Assembly (NCBI RefSeq): GCF_001650695.1 | Contig: NZ_LWQS01000071.1 | Span: 1-64,000 of the forward strand | Origin: Chloroflexus islandicus | GTDB lineage: Bacteria > Chloroflexota > Chloroflexia > Chloroflexales > Chloroflexaceae | DNA: 64,000 nucleotides | Direction of reading: 5' to 3' | Part shown: positions 26,818 to 35,300 of the stretch, piece after piece | How the letters are laid out: each line of letters begins with the position of its first letter | Numbering within the stretch: position 1 is the stretch's first letter | The notes under the pieces: generated by a model | Told to the model about the DNA's origin: nothing | The model's database searches: none | What the model saw: the letters and a program-made list of their open reading frames with translations, nothing else | Program-made: the position numbers and the translations under genes

Positions 26818-26859
26818 TACAATTCCAACCCGCCATCAACCGGCAGCGCCTCGCCGGGA
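26818..26859 (-). pseudogene. remnant: last 13 codons of a phaB-like gene
   Basis: On the minus strand this stretch reads Ala-Gly-Glu-Ala-Leu-Pro-Val-Asp-Gly-Gly-Leu-Glu-Leu-stop. The phaB gene 184 bases away ends Thr-Gly-Glu-Val-Leu-Pro-Val-Asp-Gly-Gly-Leu-Glu-Leu-stop. Sequence further upstream on this strand is not coding. It is the 3' stub of a second acetoacetyl-CoA reductase-like gene, probably left after recombination removed the rest. Confidence 0.85.
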
Positions 26860-26942
26860 TATGGCTGTCAACCTCGCTGGTGGCTAGGAATAGCCACGAA
26901 AAGACCCAAAAGGCACAAAAAGCCGCTCAGCGTCCAGATCAG

Positions 26943-26969
26943 CAGAGACGGCCCGCCGGGCCGTCTCTG
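26943..26969 (-). terminator. terminator hairpin of phaB
   Basis: CAGAGACGGCCC pairs perfectly with GGGCCGTCTCTG (loop GCC), 33 bases past the phaB stop. No long T-run. Confidence 0.7.
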
Positions 26970-27001
26970 TGGTGTTCTGCCAGCTTGGCCGGCTGGTGGC
27001 G

Positions 27002-27742
27002 TTACAATTCCAAGCCGCCATCAACCGGCAATACCTCGCCGGTGATAAAGCTCGACTCATCGGAAGCGAGGAAGAGGTAGGCGTACGCCATATCTTCGGA
27101 GGTGCCCAAGCGGCGGAGCGGCGTGCGGCCCTTGAACTCATCGAGCACCTTTTCGGGCACGTGCGCGATCATCTCGGTCTGGGTAAAGCCGGGAGCGACG
27201 GCGTTCACGCGGACACCGCTCGGCCCAAACTCGCGGGCCCACGTCTTGGTCATCCCGATCACGCCGGCCTTCGAGGCGACATAATTGGTCTGGCCGAAAT
27301 TACCATTGAAAGCGACGATCGAGGCGGCGTTAATAATCGAGCCTTTGCCCTTTTCGAGCATAATTGGCGCGACATACTTGGTGCAGAGCCAAACACCCTT
27401 CAGATTGACATTAATCACCGCGTCGAACTGCTCTTCGGTCATCTTGATCATGCGCGCATCGCGAGTGATACCGGCATTATTGACCAAGATATCAACAGTG
27501 CCGGCCCACTCTACTACTCCTTTGACCATTGCTTCCACCGAAGCGGCCTGCCCGACATTCACCACAAACGCTTTGGCCTCGCCGCCGGCTTCGACGATCG
27601 CATTTGCCGTCGCGGTCGCGGCCTCTTCGTTAATATCGGCTACTGCAACCTTTGCGCCCTCCTTGCCGAACAGCAATGCCGTAGCGCGACCAATACCCTG
27701 CCCGCCGCCGGTAATGATCGCCACTTTTCCGCTCAGACGCAT
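27002..27742 (-). CDS. phaB: acetoacetyl-CoA reductase
   Basis: 246 residues, SDR fold. Rossmann motif TGGGQGIG (11-18), NNAG (88-91), catalytic S141, Y154 and K158 (YVASK), and the typical PhaB/FabG end TGEVLPVDGGLEL. It reduces acetoacetyl-CoA to (R)-3-hydroxybutyryl-CoA for polyester synthesis; FabG is the alternative, but the position directly downstream of phaC on the same strand favours PhaB. The gap to phaC is 140 bases and holds an imperfect GGCATCG/CGATGCC hairpin that could tune readthrough. Ribosome binding site AAGGAGAAGG lies just upstream. Its 3' end is partly duplicated at 26818. Confidence 0.88.
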   Translation of the reverse strand: MRLSGKVAIITGGGQGIGRATALLFGKEGAKVAVADINEEAATATANAIVEAGGEAKAFVVNVGQAASVEAMVKGVVEWAGTVDILVNNAGITRDARMIKMTEEQFDAVINVNLKGVWLCTKYVAPIMLEKGKGSIINAASIVAFNGNFGQTNYVASKAGVIGMTKTWAREFGPSGVRVNAVAPGFTQTEMIAHVPEKVLDEFKGRTPLRRLGTSEDMAYAYLFLASDESSFITGEVLPVDGGLEL

Positions 27743-27882
27743 AGCCTTCTCCTTCCAGTCTTACAACTAGACCAAGCGTAGCAAACGCTGGTCATCGTGA
27801 AATTGAGACAACAAGAGGCCAAGGCATCGCCGTCTCTAAAACGACGATGCCAATCGCCAAACGAATGTACCGATCGGGAATG

Positions 27883-28995
27883 CTAGTTGCTACGTTCGCT
27901 CAGCCACGCTTCCATCAGCGGCCATGCGCGCTTGCTTGCGCCGCTGCCGACCATAATCCCGATATGGCCGCCCTTCAGTTCGATCAGCTTCTTATCCTTG
28001 CTGCCGACCCGATCCATGATCGAGCGTGACTGGCAATTGGGCACGATGTGATCCTTATCGGCAATCACATTGAGCAGGTTGGCCTTGATGTTGGCGAGAT
28101 CGACGATGCGACCTTCCATCATCAGCTTATTTTCCATGAGCCGGTTCTCACGGAAGAACTCGACCACCCACTGGCGGAACGCGGCGCCGGGGAAATCGAC
28201 GTTATCGGTCACCCATGTATTCATCGCCAGCCATGCCTCGACCACCGCCGGATTGTCGAGGTTATCCCACAGCTTGAGGTAGGTGCCGATATAGTTCTCG
28301 ACCGGCTTGAGCATCTTATTCCCGTACTCGATCACGGTCGAGGGCACATTGCCAAACTGGCGCACCAGCTCATCGACATTGTAGTACTCGGTATTGAGCC
28401 AGCGGCTGAAGGTGCTGCCCTCTTTGTCGCTGAAGTCAATCGGCGCGGTCAGCAAGATCAGGTTGCGCAAGCCATCATCGGGGCGCATCGCGGCATAGAT
28501 AGTGACAATGGTAGCGCCGATGCACCAGCCGAGCATCGTAAACTCACGCTTCTTGCTATGGCGCTGCATTGCGCGCACGGCGCGGGGCAGGAACTTGAGC
28601 GAGAAATCCTCGAAGTCGTAGCCGGCGTCTTCGGGGCCGGGGGTGCCCCAATCGAGCAGATAGACCTCGTAGCCGTGGTGAAGCAAATACTCGACGAAGC
28701 TATTGCCGGGGCGCAGGTCGAAGATATACGGCCGGTTGATCAACGCAAACACCAGTAGGATCGGCACCGCCTTGCGCTGTTCCGGGGGCACCTGCGGATA
28801 ATAGTGGTAGAGGCGCATCTTATTGAGCGCCCAAATCTGTTCCTTCGGCGTCTGACCGACAGCCACCTTAATGCGATTGGTCGCAAGGCGAGCAGCCATA
28901 TCGCTGCTCTTGGTGGTGCGTTCAATCTCTTTCAACAACTGCTCGGTCATCCGCTCGAGATCGATCGGCGCGGCATCTGAACTAGTCATGGTCAA
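27883..28995 (-). CDS. phaC: class III polyhydroxyalkanoate synthase subunit PhaC
   Basis: 370 residues, the size of class III PhaC. The nucleophile is C158 in the lipase-like box GWCIG. The acid is probably D315 (DHIVP) and the base H344 (GGHIG), spaced as in the family. Also present are VYLLDWGTPG and PIDFSDKEG, hallmark PhaC segments. It polymerises 3-hydroxyacyl-CoA into granule polyester together with PhaE. phaE ends six bases upstream, so the two are cotranscribed and probably coupled. Confidence 0.95.
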   Translation of the reverse strand: MTMTSSDAAPIDLERMTEQLLKEIERTTKSSDMAARLATNRIKVAVGQTPKEQIWALNKMRLYHYYPQVPPEQRKAVPILLVFALINRPYIFDLRPGNSFVEYLLHHGYEVYLLDWGTPGPEDAGYDFEDFSLKFLPRAVRAMQRHSKKREFTMLGWCIGATIVTIYAAMRPDDGLRNLILLTAPIDFSDKEGSTFSRWLNTEYYNVDELVRQFGNVPSTVIEYGNKMLKPVENYIGTYLKLWDNLDNPAVVEAWLAMNTWVTDNVDFPGAAFRQWVVEFFRENRLMENKLMMEGRIVDLANIKANLLNVIADKDHIVPNCQSRSIMDRVGSKDKKLIELKGGHIGIMVGSGASKRAWPLMEAWLSERSN

Positions 28996-29001
28996 ACACT
29001 C

Positions 29002-29481
29002 CTACTCTTTCTCTTCGGTTGTCGCCTTACGGGCACGAGCAGCCGGGCGGGAGGCGGCAATGGCGTTCAGTTGCGCTTCGATCGCGCTGAGCCGGTCGCC
29101 GATAAAGCTGACATCAGCCGGCACCGGCGCGCCAGCCGCGGCCAGTTGGCGCACGAGATCGGTCAATTCATCGAGTTGCACTTGCATATCGTCAAGCCGG
29201 AACTCGATGTTGGTCAGCCGGCTGGCCAACGATACCACCTCGCTGCGCGACGGCATCTGGGCTTGGGCCAGATACCGTTCCATATACTGCTGAACTGCCT
29301 GTTGGACTGGGCCGGAGACAGCGAGCAGCGCGTCGAGTTGCGCGCCAATCGCCTGCGAGAAGGTTTCCGTGTTGACCATTGCGGTCAGGCTCTTCGCCCA
29401 TGCGTCGAGGCTGGCGTCACGCCATGCCCGCCACGTACCAATCGGGTCGTTTGGGTCGAAGCCATTCGGAGGCTGAGTCAT
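29002..29481 (-). CDS. phaE: class III PHA synthase subunit PhaE-like
   Basis: 159 residues from the ATG at 29481 (AGGAGA at proper distance; ten more codons lie upstream in frame). The N-terminal region has the W-rich GFDPNDPIGTWRAWRDASLDAWAKS pattern of PhaE. The second half (~85-150) is heptad-like and probably coiled coil (LTNIEFRLDDMQVQLDELTDLV), with a basic-acidic tail. At 159 residues it is much shorter than the ~350-residue PhaE of purple sulfur bacteria. Position directly before phaC is the main argument; a phasin is the alternative. Confidence 0.75.
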   Translation of the reverse strand: MTQPPNGFDPNDPIGTWRAWRDASLDAWAKSLTAMVNTETFSQAIGAQLDALLAVSGPVQQAVQQYMERYLAQAQMPSRSEVVSLASRLTNIEFRLDDMQVQLDELTDLVRQLAAAGAPVPADVSFIGDRLSAIEAQLNAIAASRPAARARKATTEEKE

Positions 29482-29590
29482 TGCCAATCTCCTTTGACGG
29501 CGCGCCATCAAGGCGCGTTGAGATGCGCGGTTCTTTCCATAGGGTAGTAAACGTAGTTACAGCATGGTTACATATAGTATACATTTGCTC

Positions 29591-29620
29591 TTGACATGAT
29601 GCGGTGAAGCTATCTATACT
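29591..29620 (+). promoter_or_regulatory. promoter of the arsR-sdpI operon
   Basis: Perfect TTGACA (29591-29596), 18-base spacer, TATACT (29615-29620), about 38 bases before the ArsR-type start. Autorepression at this site is expected for the family but no clear operator palindrome was identified. Confidence 0.75.
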
Positions 29621-29657
29621 AAGGGTTGAGAGTATTTAGAAGATTGGCTAACTATCT

Positions 29658-29969
29658 ATGGAACAAGCCATCACCCGCACGCTTCACGCCTTATCGGATC
29701 CGACCCGGCGGGCGATTCTCCAGATGCTGAACGAGCGCGACATGACGGCGGGCGAGATTGCGGCACGGTTTGCGATCTCGGCCCCGAGCGTATCGCACCA
29801 TCTGAGTGTGCTCAAGGCGGCGGATTTGGTGACTGCTGAGCGGCATGGCCAGCACATGATCTATCGCCTGAATGCAACCGTGTTACAAGAGGTGTTGAGT
29901 CTTGTAATGGATCTGTTTAAGGTTGGCGCAGACGCCGATACGCAACGAAAGGAGGGCGGCCATGCGTAA
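29658..29969 (+). CDS. ArsR-family transcriptional repressor (SdpR-like)
   Basis: 103 residues. Winged helix: LSDPTRRAILQMLNERDMTAGEIA then SAPSVSHHLSVLKAADLV (recognition helix) and the wing GQHMIYRLN. No metal-binding cysteines, so this is not a classical arsenic sensor. The next gene is SdpI-like and overlaps it by 8 bases, the arrangement known from the Bacillus SdpR/SdpI autorepressor-immunity pair. It probably represses its own strong promoter. Confidence 0.88.
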   Translation: MEQAITRTLHALSDPTRRAILQMLNERDMTAGEIAARFAISAPSVSHHLSVLKAADLVTAERHGQHMIYRLNATVLQEVLSLVMDLFKVGADADTQRKEGGHA

Positions 29970-30606
29970 TCTGCGGTTTATGATTGTCATCACGGCGCTG
30001 ATGTGGGTGTTTGGCGCAGTGATGCTGCCCTTCATCCCTGATCCGGCGCCAATTCACTGGAATGCTGCCGGTGAGGTTGATGGCTATGGCAGCTCGTGGT
30101 TTGTCGCCTTCTTCCCGCCGGCGATCGCTACATTGATGGCCGCGCTCGCGCCGCTCTTGCCGCGGATCGATCCGCGTGGGCAGGGGTATGTTGCCTTTTC
30201 CCGCACGTATGCACTGATTATGAACAGTGTCATCCTGTTCTTTGCTGCAATGCATCTGATTACGGTTGGGGTGGCAGTGGGATGGCCGATCAGCGTGCCA
30301 CGGCTGATCAGCATTGGGGCGGCGCTGCTGATTGCGGTGTTGGGGAATGAGTTAGGGCGGGTGACGCCAAACTACTTTGTCGGCATTCGCACGCCGTGGA
30401 CGCTGGCCGACCCGGAGGTGTGGCGGATCACGCACCGGGTGGGTGCGCGCTTGTTCGTGGCCGGCGGCTTGGCGTCGGCGCTGGTCAGCCTGTTCGTGCC
30501 GGAAGAGTGGTTGTTTGTGACCAGTTTTCCGTTGATCATTGTGCCGGTGTTGGCGACTATCCCGTATTCGTACATTGTGTGGCGGCGGCTGCACCGGGCC
30601 GGCTAG
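29962..30606 (+). CDS. SdpI-family membrane protein (DUF1648 + SdpI domain)
   Basis: 214 residues from the ATG at 29962, inside the end of the arsR gene (AAGGAGG upstream). DUF1648-like N terminus (LPFIPDPAPIHWNAAGEVDGYGS), about six membrane segments, and the SdpI motif GRVTPNYFVGIRTPWTLADPEVW. In Bacillus SdpI gives immunity to the toxin SdpC and sequesters SdpR. No SdpC-like toxin gene is visible here, so the role may be signalling or membrane stress. A CPBP protease gene follows after 18 bases. Confidence 0.87.
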   Translation: MRNLRFMIVITALMWVFGAVMLPFIPDPAPIHWNAAGEVDGYGSSWFVAFFPPAIATLMAALAPLLPRIDPRGQGYVAFSRTYALIMNSVILFFAAMHLITVGVAVGWPISVPRLISIGAALLIAVLGNELGRVTPNYFVGIRTPWTLADPEVWRITHRVGARLFVAGGLASALVSLFVPEEWLFVTSFPLIIVPVLATIPYSYIVWRRLHRAG

Positions 30607-30624
30607 CCGCGAAAGGAAACCCTG

Positions 30625-31584
30625 ATGGCTACGCTGAATTGGCGTGGGTTAGGCTGGTTTGTTGGTTTAAGCGTGGGTTTGGCGTGGCTATGCTGCGCGC
30701 CATTGTGGCTGAGCGAGGCCGGATTGGCCAATCCGCTGGCGTTGCCGCTGATGCTGGCGATGATGTTCACGCCGGCATTGGCGACGTTGATCGTGACGCG
30801 CTGGATTAGCCCGCCGCCGGAAGGAATCGTGAAAGCGACCGGACTAGGGATCGGCAAAGGCCGGCGCTGGGGTTGGTACTGGCTGTTTGCGTGGACGGTA
30901 CCCGGCCTGATCATGGTGGTATCACCATTTTTCAGCGCATTGTTCGGCGTCTACGATCTCGACCTGTCATTGTCGGGATTCCGCGCCTTGCTCAACGCAG
31001 CGGGTGCGGGTGAAGCGCTGGCCAATATTTCGTTATGGCCGATTGTGATTGCGCAACTAGGAGTGGCATTGGTCGCCGGGCCATTGCTCAACGCGGCGCC
31101 AGTATTTGGCGAAGAGTGGGGCTGGCGGGGCTACCTGTTGCCGCAGTTATTGCCGCTCGGCCAGTGGCCGGCGATGATTATCAGCGGCGTGATTTGGGGG
31201 GTGTGGCACGCGCCGATCATCTTGCTCGGCTACAACTACCCGACCAATCCGGCGCTTGGCGTAGTGATGATGACGGTGTTCTGCGTGTTGGTAGGCATCA
31301 TACTGGGCTGGACGCGGCTGGCGACGGGGAGCGTCTGGCCGGCGGTGATCGGGCATGGCAGCATCAACGCCTTCGGTGGCGCAATTGCGCTGTTTGCCCG
31401 CGAAGGGGCGACAGTTGACACGATCTGGGCGACCGCACTGGGCATTACCGGTTGGCCGCTCTGGGTGGCGGTGATCGCGATCCTTGTGCTGAGCCGGCAG
31501 TTGCCGGTGGCCGATCCGCCGGACGCCCAACAATTGCATAGCACGCCAACGGGTCACGCAGCGGTTCGAGTGTCGCTCCAATGA
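30625..31584 (+). CDS. CPBP-family intramembrane metalloprotease (CAAX protease-like)
   Basis: 319 residues with about eight membrane segments. The family motifs are present: EEWGWRG (E163-E164, R168), WGVWHAP with H195, and GHGSINAF with H244 and N248. Bacterial members are linked to bacteriocin self-immunity or membrane protein processing. It is the third gene of the ArsR-SdpI operon, which fits an immunity or membrane-stress operon. Terminator follows. Confidence 0.88.
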   Translation: MATLNWRGLGWFVGLSVGLAWLCCAPLWLSEAGLANPLALPLMLAMMFTPALATLIVTRWISPPPEGIVKATGLGIGKGRRWGWYWLFAWTVPGLIMVVSPFFSALFGVYDLDLSLSGFRALLNAAGAGEALANISLWPIVIAQLGVALVAGPLLNAAPVFGEEWGWRGYLLPQLLPLGQWPAMIISGVIWGVWHAPIILLGYNYPTNPALGVVMMTVFCVLVGIILGWTRLATGSVWPAVIGHGSINAFGGAIALFAREGATVDTIWATALGITGWPLWVAVIAILVLSRQLPVADPPDAQQLHSTPTGHAAVRVSLQ

Positions 31585-31643
31585 ACGATTGTCAGATTTG
31601 TTACGCACGGTGTTGCTCGATCTGGTGGTGTATTTGTGTAATT

Positions 31644-31678
31644 GCGGGAGCGTCTAAACACGCTCCCGCCCTTTGTTT
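31644..31678 (+). terminator. terminator of the arsR-sdpI-CPBP operon
   Basis: 10-bp perfect stem (31644-31653 with 31660-31669, loop CTAAAC) followed by CCTTTGTTT. Confidence 0.85.
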
Positions 31679-31873
31679 AAAGATGAAAGATTTTTAACTT
31701 TGTAGATTTTTGAATTTTTGTGAATATAATAACTTTTTGGTTTAGAAAAAGTTTAGAAACTAATAATAAATCGGTGTTTTACTTTGAATATTGACAAGAC
31801 AATCCTTTGAGTGATATAATAAAATCGTTAATTATAAACTTTTACTAATTATGAAAAAGTTAAGAGTTGTAAA
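31679..31873. other. AT-rich promoter region upstream of the inhibitor-protease pair
   Basis: About 195 bp with strikingly low GC compared with the rest of the window, many A/T runs and no ORF. It contains the consensus promoter at 31791-31820. The composition could reflect a UP-element/curved DNA or a recent insertion junction. Confidence 0.6.
31791..31820 (+). promoter_or_regulatory. near-perfect sigma-70-type promoter
   Basis: TTGACA (31791-31796), 18-base spacer, TATAAT (31815-31820), in AT-rich surroundings, 54 bases before the inhibitor gene. Both hexamers are exact consensus, so strong constitutive or repressed expression is expected. Confidence 0.8.
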
Positions 31874-32341
31874 ATGATATGGCAGCAGAGTTCGTTCCTG
31901 CCAAACGTATGCCAGCTCCATCGTCACTGGTTTCTCTTCATCGCCCTCATTGTGTGGGTGGCAGGCAGCGTTGCGTGTGGCACATCAGTGGCGAGACCTG
32001 CCACTATTCTCTTTGAACGGAGTGGCGGTTTGGCCGGGCTTGATGATCGTTTGACGATCGATCTCACCACTGGCACGGCTCAACTCCAGCGGCGCAAAGA
32101 GGTGCTAACGACCACATTAAGCGCCGAGCAACGTTCACGTCTCGCCACTCTCATCGCGGCGCTTGATCTCGCCAATCTCGCGGCGACGCCGGCGTCTCCA
32201 CACCAATGCTGTGATTTCCTAAGCTATCGAATTCAAATCGACGCCATAACCATTCAAACGACCGATGCCGATTTGCCAGCTTCGTTGCAGCCCCTTGTGA
32301 CAGAGTTGAATGCGATCATTACCGGCCTCCATACACGGTAG
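31874..32341 (+). CDS. emfourin-like exported protein, putative inhibitor of the adjacent M4 protease
   Basis: 155 residues. Hydrophobic export signal ~19-34 ending in SVACG, possibly a lipoprotein (Cys35, imperfect lipobox). The mature part starts with FERSGGLAGLDDRLTIDL, which closely resembles the RSGGFAGI-type N-terminal signature of emfourin, the small protein inhibitor of protealysin-like M4 peptidases. It continues with LSAEQRSRLATLIAALDL, the expected helical part. The M4 protease gene starts 35 bases downstream. I infer a protease-inhibitor pair expressed together, the inhibitor protecting the cell envelope. Family assignment is by pattern only. Confidence 0.72.
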   Translation: MIWQQSSFLPNVCQLHRHWFLFIALIVWVAGSVACGTSVARPATILFERSGGLAGLDDRLTIDLTTGTAQLQRRKEVLTTTLSAEQRSRLATLIAALDLANLAATPASPHQCCDFLSYRIQIDAITIQTTDADLPASLQPLVTELNAIITGLHTR

Positions 32342-32376
32342 ATTGCGAGCTTGTCCGTACCAGAAAGGGGTGGGGT

Positions 32377-35300
32377 ATGCGAAGGCGATGGCTCTTAACT
32401 TGGTCATGGTTAACGGTGACCGTACTGATCGTTTGGCAAGCAGCCGCTATCTTGGCGATTGCGCCGGCGGCGCACGGAGCGCCGTTGGCAGAACAACCGC
32501 AGCGGGTCTTTGTCGATGCAGTCATAGCGCCGCATCCGGCTCTTGCTGGAGCGCTCCCAAGTGTGCTGGCGGATGATCCTAAGGCAGTAGCGCTTGACTT
32601 TCTCCGCGGGCCGGGTGCGAGCTTGGTCGCGACGGCCAATGATCTCAACTGGGTGCCATTGCGCAGTGAGCAAGTTGATAATGTGACGGTGGTGCGGGTA
32701 GCGCAGTACAAAGGCGCAGTGCCGATCTGGGGCGCAGATCTGGCGTTGCAGGTTGCTGGCAATACGGTGCGCAGCCTAAGCGGCGCTTTTGTGCCAAGTG
32801 TGGCGGCTGACACTAAGCCGGCGCTCAATCTTGATGAGGCGGTGAAGATTGCCACGTTGGCGTTGCAGAATAATCCGCCGCGCCACGACGATGAAGAACT
32901 GGTGGTGCTGGCGGAAGCATTTGCCAAACCACGGCTCGATGAGCATGAGTTGGTTTTCTTCAACCCGGCGCTCTTTGAGCTGGGTGACAGCGCCACGGCG
33001 CTCGCCTACCGGTTAGTGCTCACTGCGCCAGACGAAAGTGCGAGCGCGACAGTGGTGGTTGATGCGCTGACCGGCAAGGTTTGGCTGAGCTTCTCGAACT
33101 ACCATAGCGGGAAGAATCGGATTATACGCGATGCCAACGGTGTAAACACGACTGGCGGTACAACCTGCTACACTGAAAGCGGGCCGTCCGGCACAGTCCA
33201 TCCTGATTGTACGGCAGCGTTTACCAACACCGGCCTTACGTACGATTATTTCTTCAACACCTTTGGCCGTGACAGCTTCGATAACGCCGGTGCAGCGATG
33301 ATCGCGGTCGTGCGGTATGGCACAGTGGCGAATGCTTTCTGGAATGGCTACGTTACAGCATTTGGCCCCGGTTTTGCGACGCGCGATGTGGTTGCGCACG
33401 AGTGGTCGCACGCTGTTACCCAATACACGGCCGATCTGATCTACAACGGCCAATCGGGTGCGTTGAACGAGTCGTTTTCTGATGTGTTTGGCGCGATGGT
33501 CGATCGCGATGACTGGTTAATGGGTGAAGACACACCGATTGGCGCGTTGCGGAGCATGGCTAATCCGCCAGCTTACAGCCAACCTGATCGAGTGGGTAAC
33601 TATGTTTGCACCACGAGCGATAACGGCGGTGTGCATATCAACAGCGGCATTCCCAACAAGATTGCCTATCTGATGTCTGACGGCGGAACGTTCAATGGGC
33701 GCACTGTGACGGCCATTGGACGTAACGCGACCGAACGGATCTTTTACCGGGCGCTCACTGCCTATCTCACATCGTCGGCCACGTTTGCCGATATGTACAA
33801 CGCATTGCTCGCTGCAGCCGGAGCATTGTATGGCACGTCATCAACGCAGTATCAAAGTACGTTAAACGCAGCGCAGGCAGTTGAGTTGAATGTGTTGCCA
33901 TCGTGTGGCGGCACGGCGACGCCTGATAGCTACGAGCCAGACAACAGCGCGTCAACAGCCAAGCCGATTACAGTAAATGGTTCGGCGCAGAGCCACAATT
34001 TCCACGTCGCCGGTGATCAAGACTGGGTGACATTCACTGCGGTGAGTGGGAATACCTATATCATTCAGACTAGCGGCTTGCAAAGCAACGCCGATACCGT
34101 GTTGGCGTTGTTCGGCAACAACGGCACGTTGCTGCTGGCGCAGAATGATGACTATGGCGGCACATTCGCTTCACGGATCAGTTGGTTAGCCACTGCTAGC
34201 GGGCCGTTGCATGTGCGCGTCACCAATTTTGCCAATCGGGGTGGTGTTAACACCGGCTACAACCTCACGGTTACCTCTGATCCATCGTCAACGACGCCTG
34301 ATGCCTACGAACCTGATAACACACTAAGTACGGCGAAACCCATCACGATCGGCGGCGCAGCTCAGCGCCACAATTTCCACGTAGCCGGAGATCAAGACTG
34401 GGTGCGCTTTAGCGCCACAGCCGGCAGCACCTACGTTATCGAGACGCTTAACCTCGGCCCAGCGTCTGATACGGTGCTTGAGTTGTACGATGGCAGTGGC
34501 AACCGGCTAGCGCAGAATGATGACTATGGCGGCACATACGCCTCGCGGATCCAGTGGTATACGCCGAGTGCAGCTAATCTCTTCGTCAAAGTACGCCATT
34601 ACAGATCATCTGCGTATGGCGCCGCTACAGTCTATGATCTGCGGGTAACGCTGATCCCGTCGCCGGTGGGTGATAGTTATGAGCCAGACAACTCACTTGG
34701 CGCGGCGAAGCCGATTACCGTCAATGGCGCGGCGCAGACCCATACGTTCCATATTGCCGGCGATCAAGACTGGGTCTACTTCGATACTGTTGCCAGCAGC
34801 GCATCCTATGTGATCGAGACGTTCAACCTCGCAGCCGGTAATGACACTGTGCTTGAGCTGTACAATAGCAGCGGCGCTTTGCTAGCCTATAATGACGATT
34901 ATAGCGGTTTAGCGTCGCGGATCGGTTTTACGACCAGCAGCGCGCAACGGTTCTTTGTGAAGGTGCGGCATTACAGTAGCAGTGCCGGTCACAGCGGTCT
35001 ACGCTATGATATTCGAGTCACTGGGGTGCCGGCAACCACGCCAGATTCGTTCGAGCCGGACAATACGGCGGCCACGGCGCGGGCCATCACGCCGGGGACG
35101 CTCGATGCACCAAATGTCACCCGCCATAACTTCCACGTGGCCGGTGATCAAGACTGGGTGCGCATCACAACGACCGCCGGCAATTTCTACCTCTTCGAGA
35201 CGGCGAATTTAGACGATCGGGCCGACACGGTTATTACGCTGTTTGAGCCAAACGGCACAACAGTTATTGCTGAGAATGACGACGGCGGCGGCGGCTGGGC

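Larger units (their letters stand above)
26677..26859. repeat. imperfect ~183-bp direct repeat, copy 1, containing a gene remnant
   Basis: Runs from TATAGAGCTGTAAACCTCGC to CGCCTCGCCGGGA and is repeated, with small indels, from 26860 to about 27044. Both copies carry 'GGAATAGCCAC(A/G)AAAAGAC', a GAGACGGCC hairpin, and the 3' end of a phaB-like gene. In copy 2 that 3' end is the real phaB; in copy 1 it is an isolated stub. Confidence 0.88.

Noticed and set aside
30625-31584. SdpC-like toxin gene near the ArsR-SdpI-CPBP operon
   Set aside because: No small secreted toxin ORF is present on either side, so a complete toxin-immunity system is not supported.
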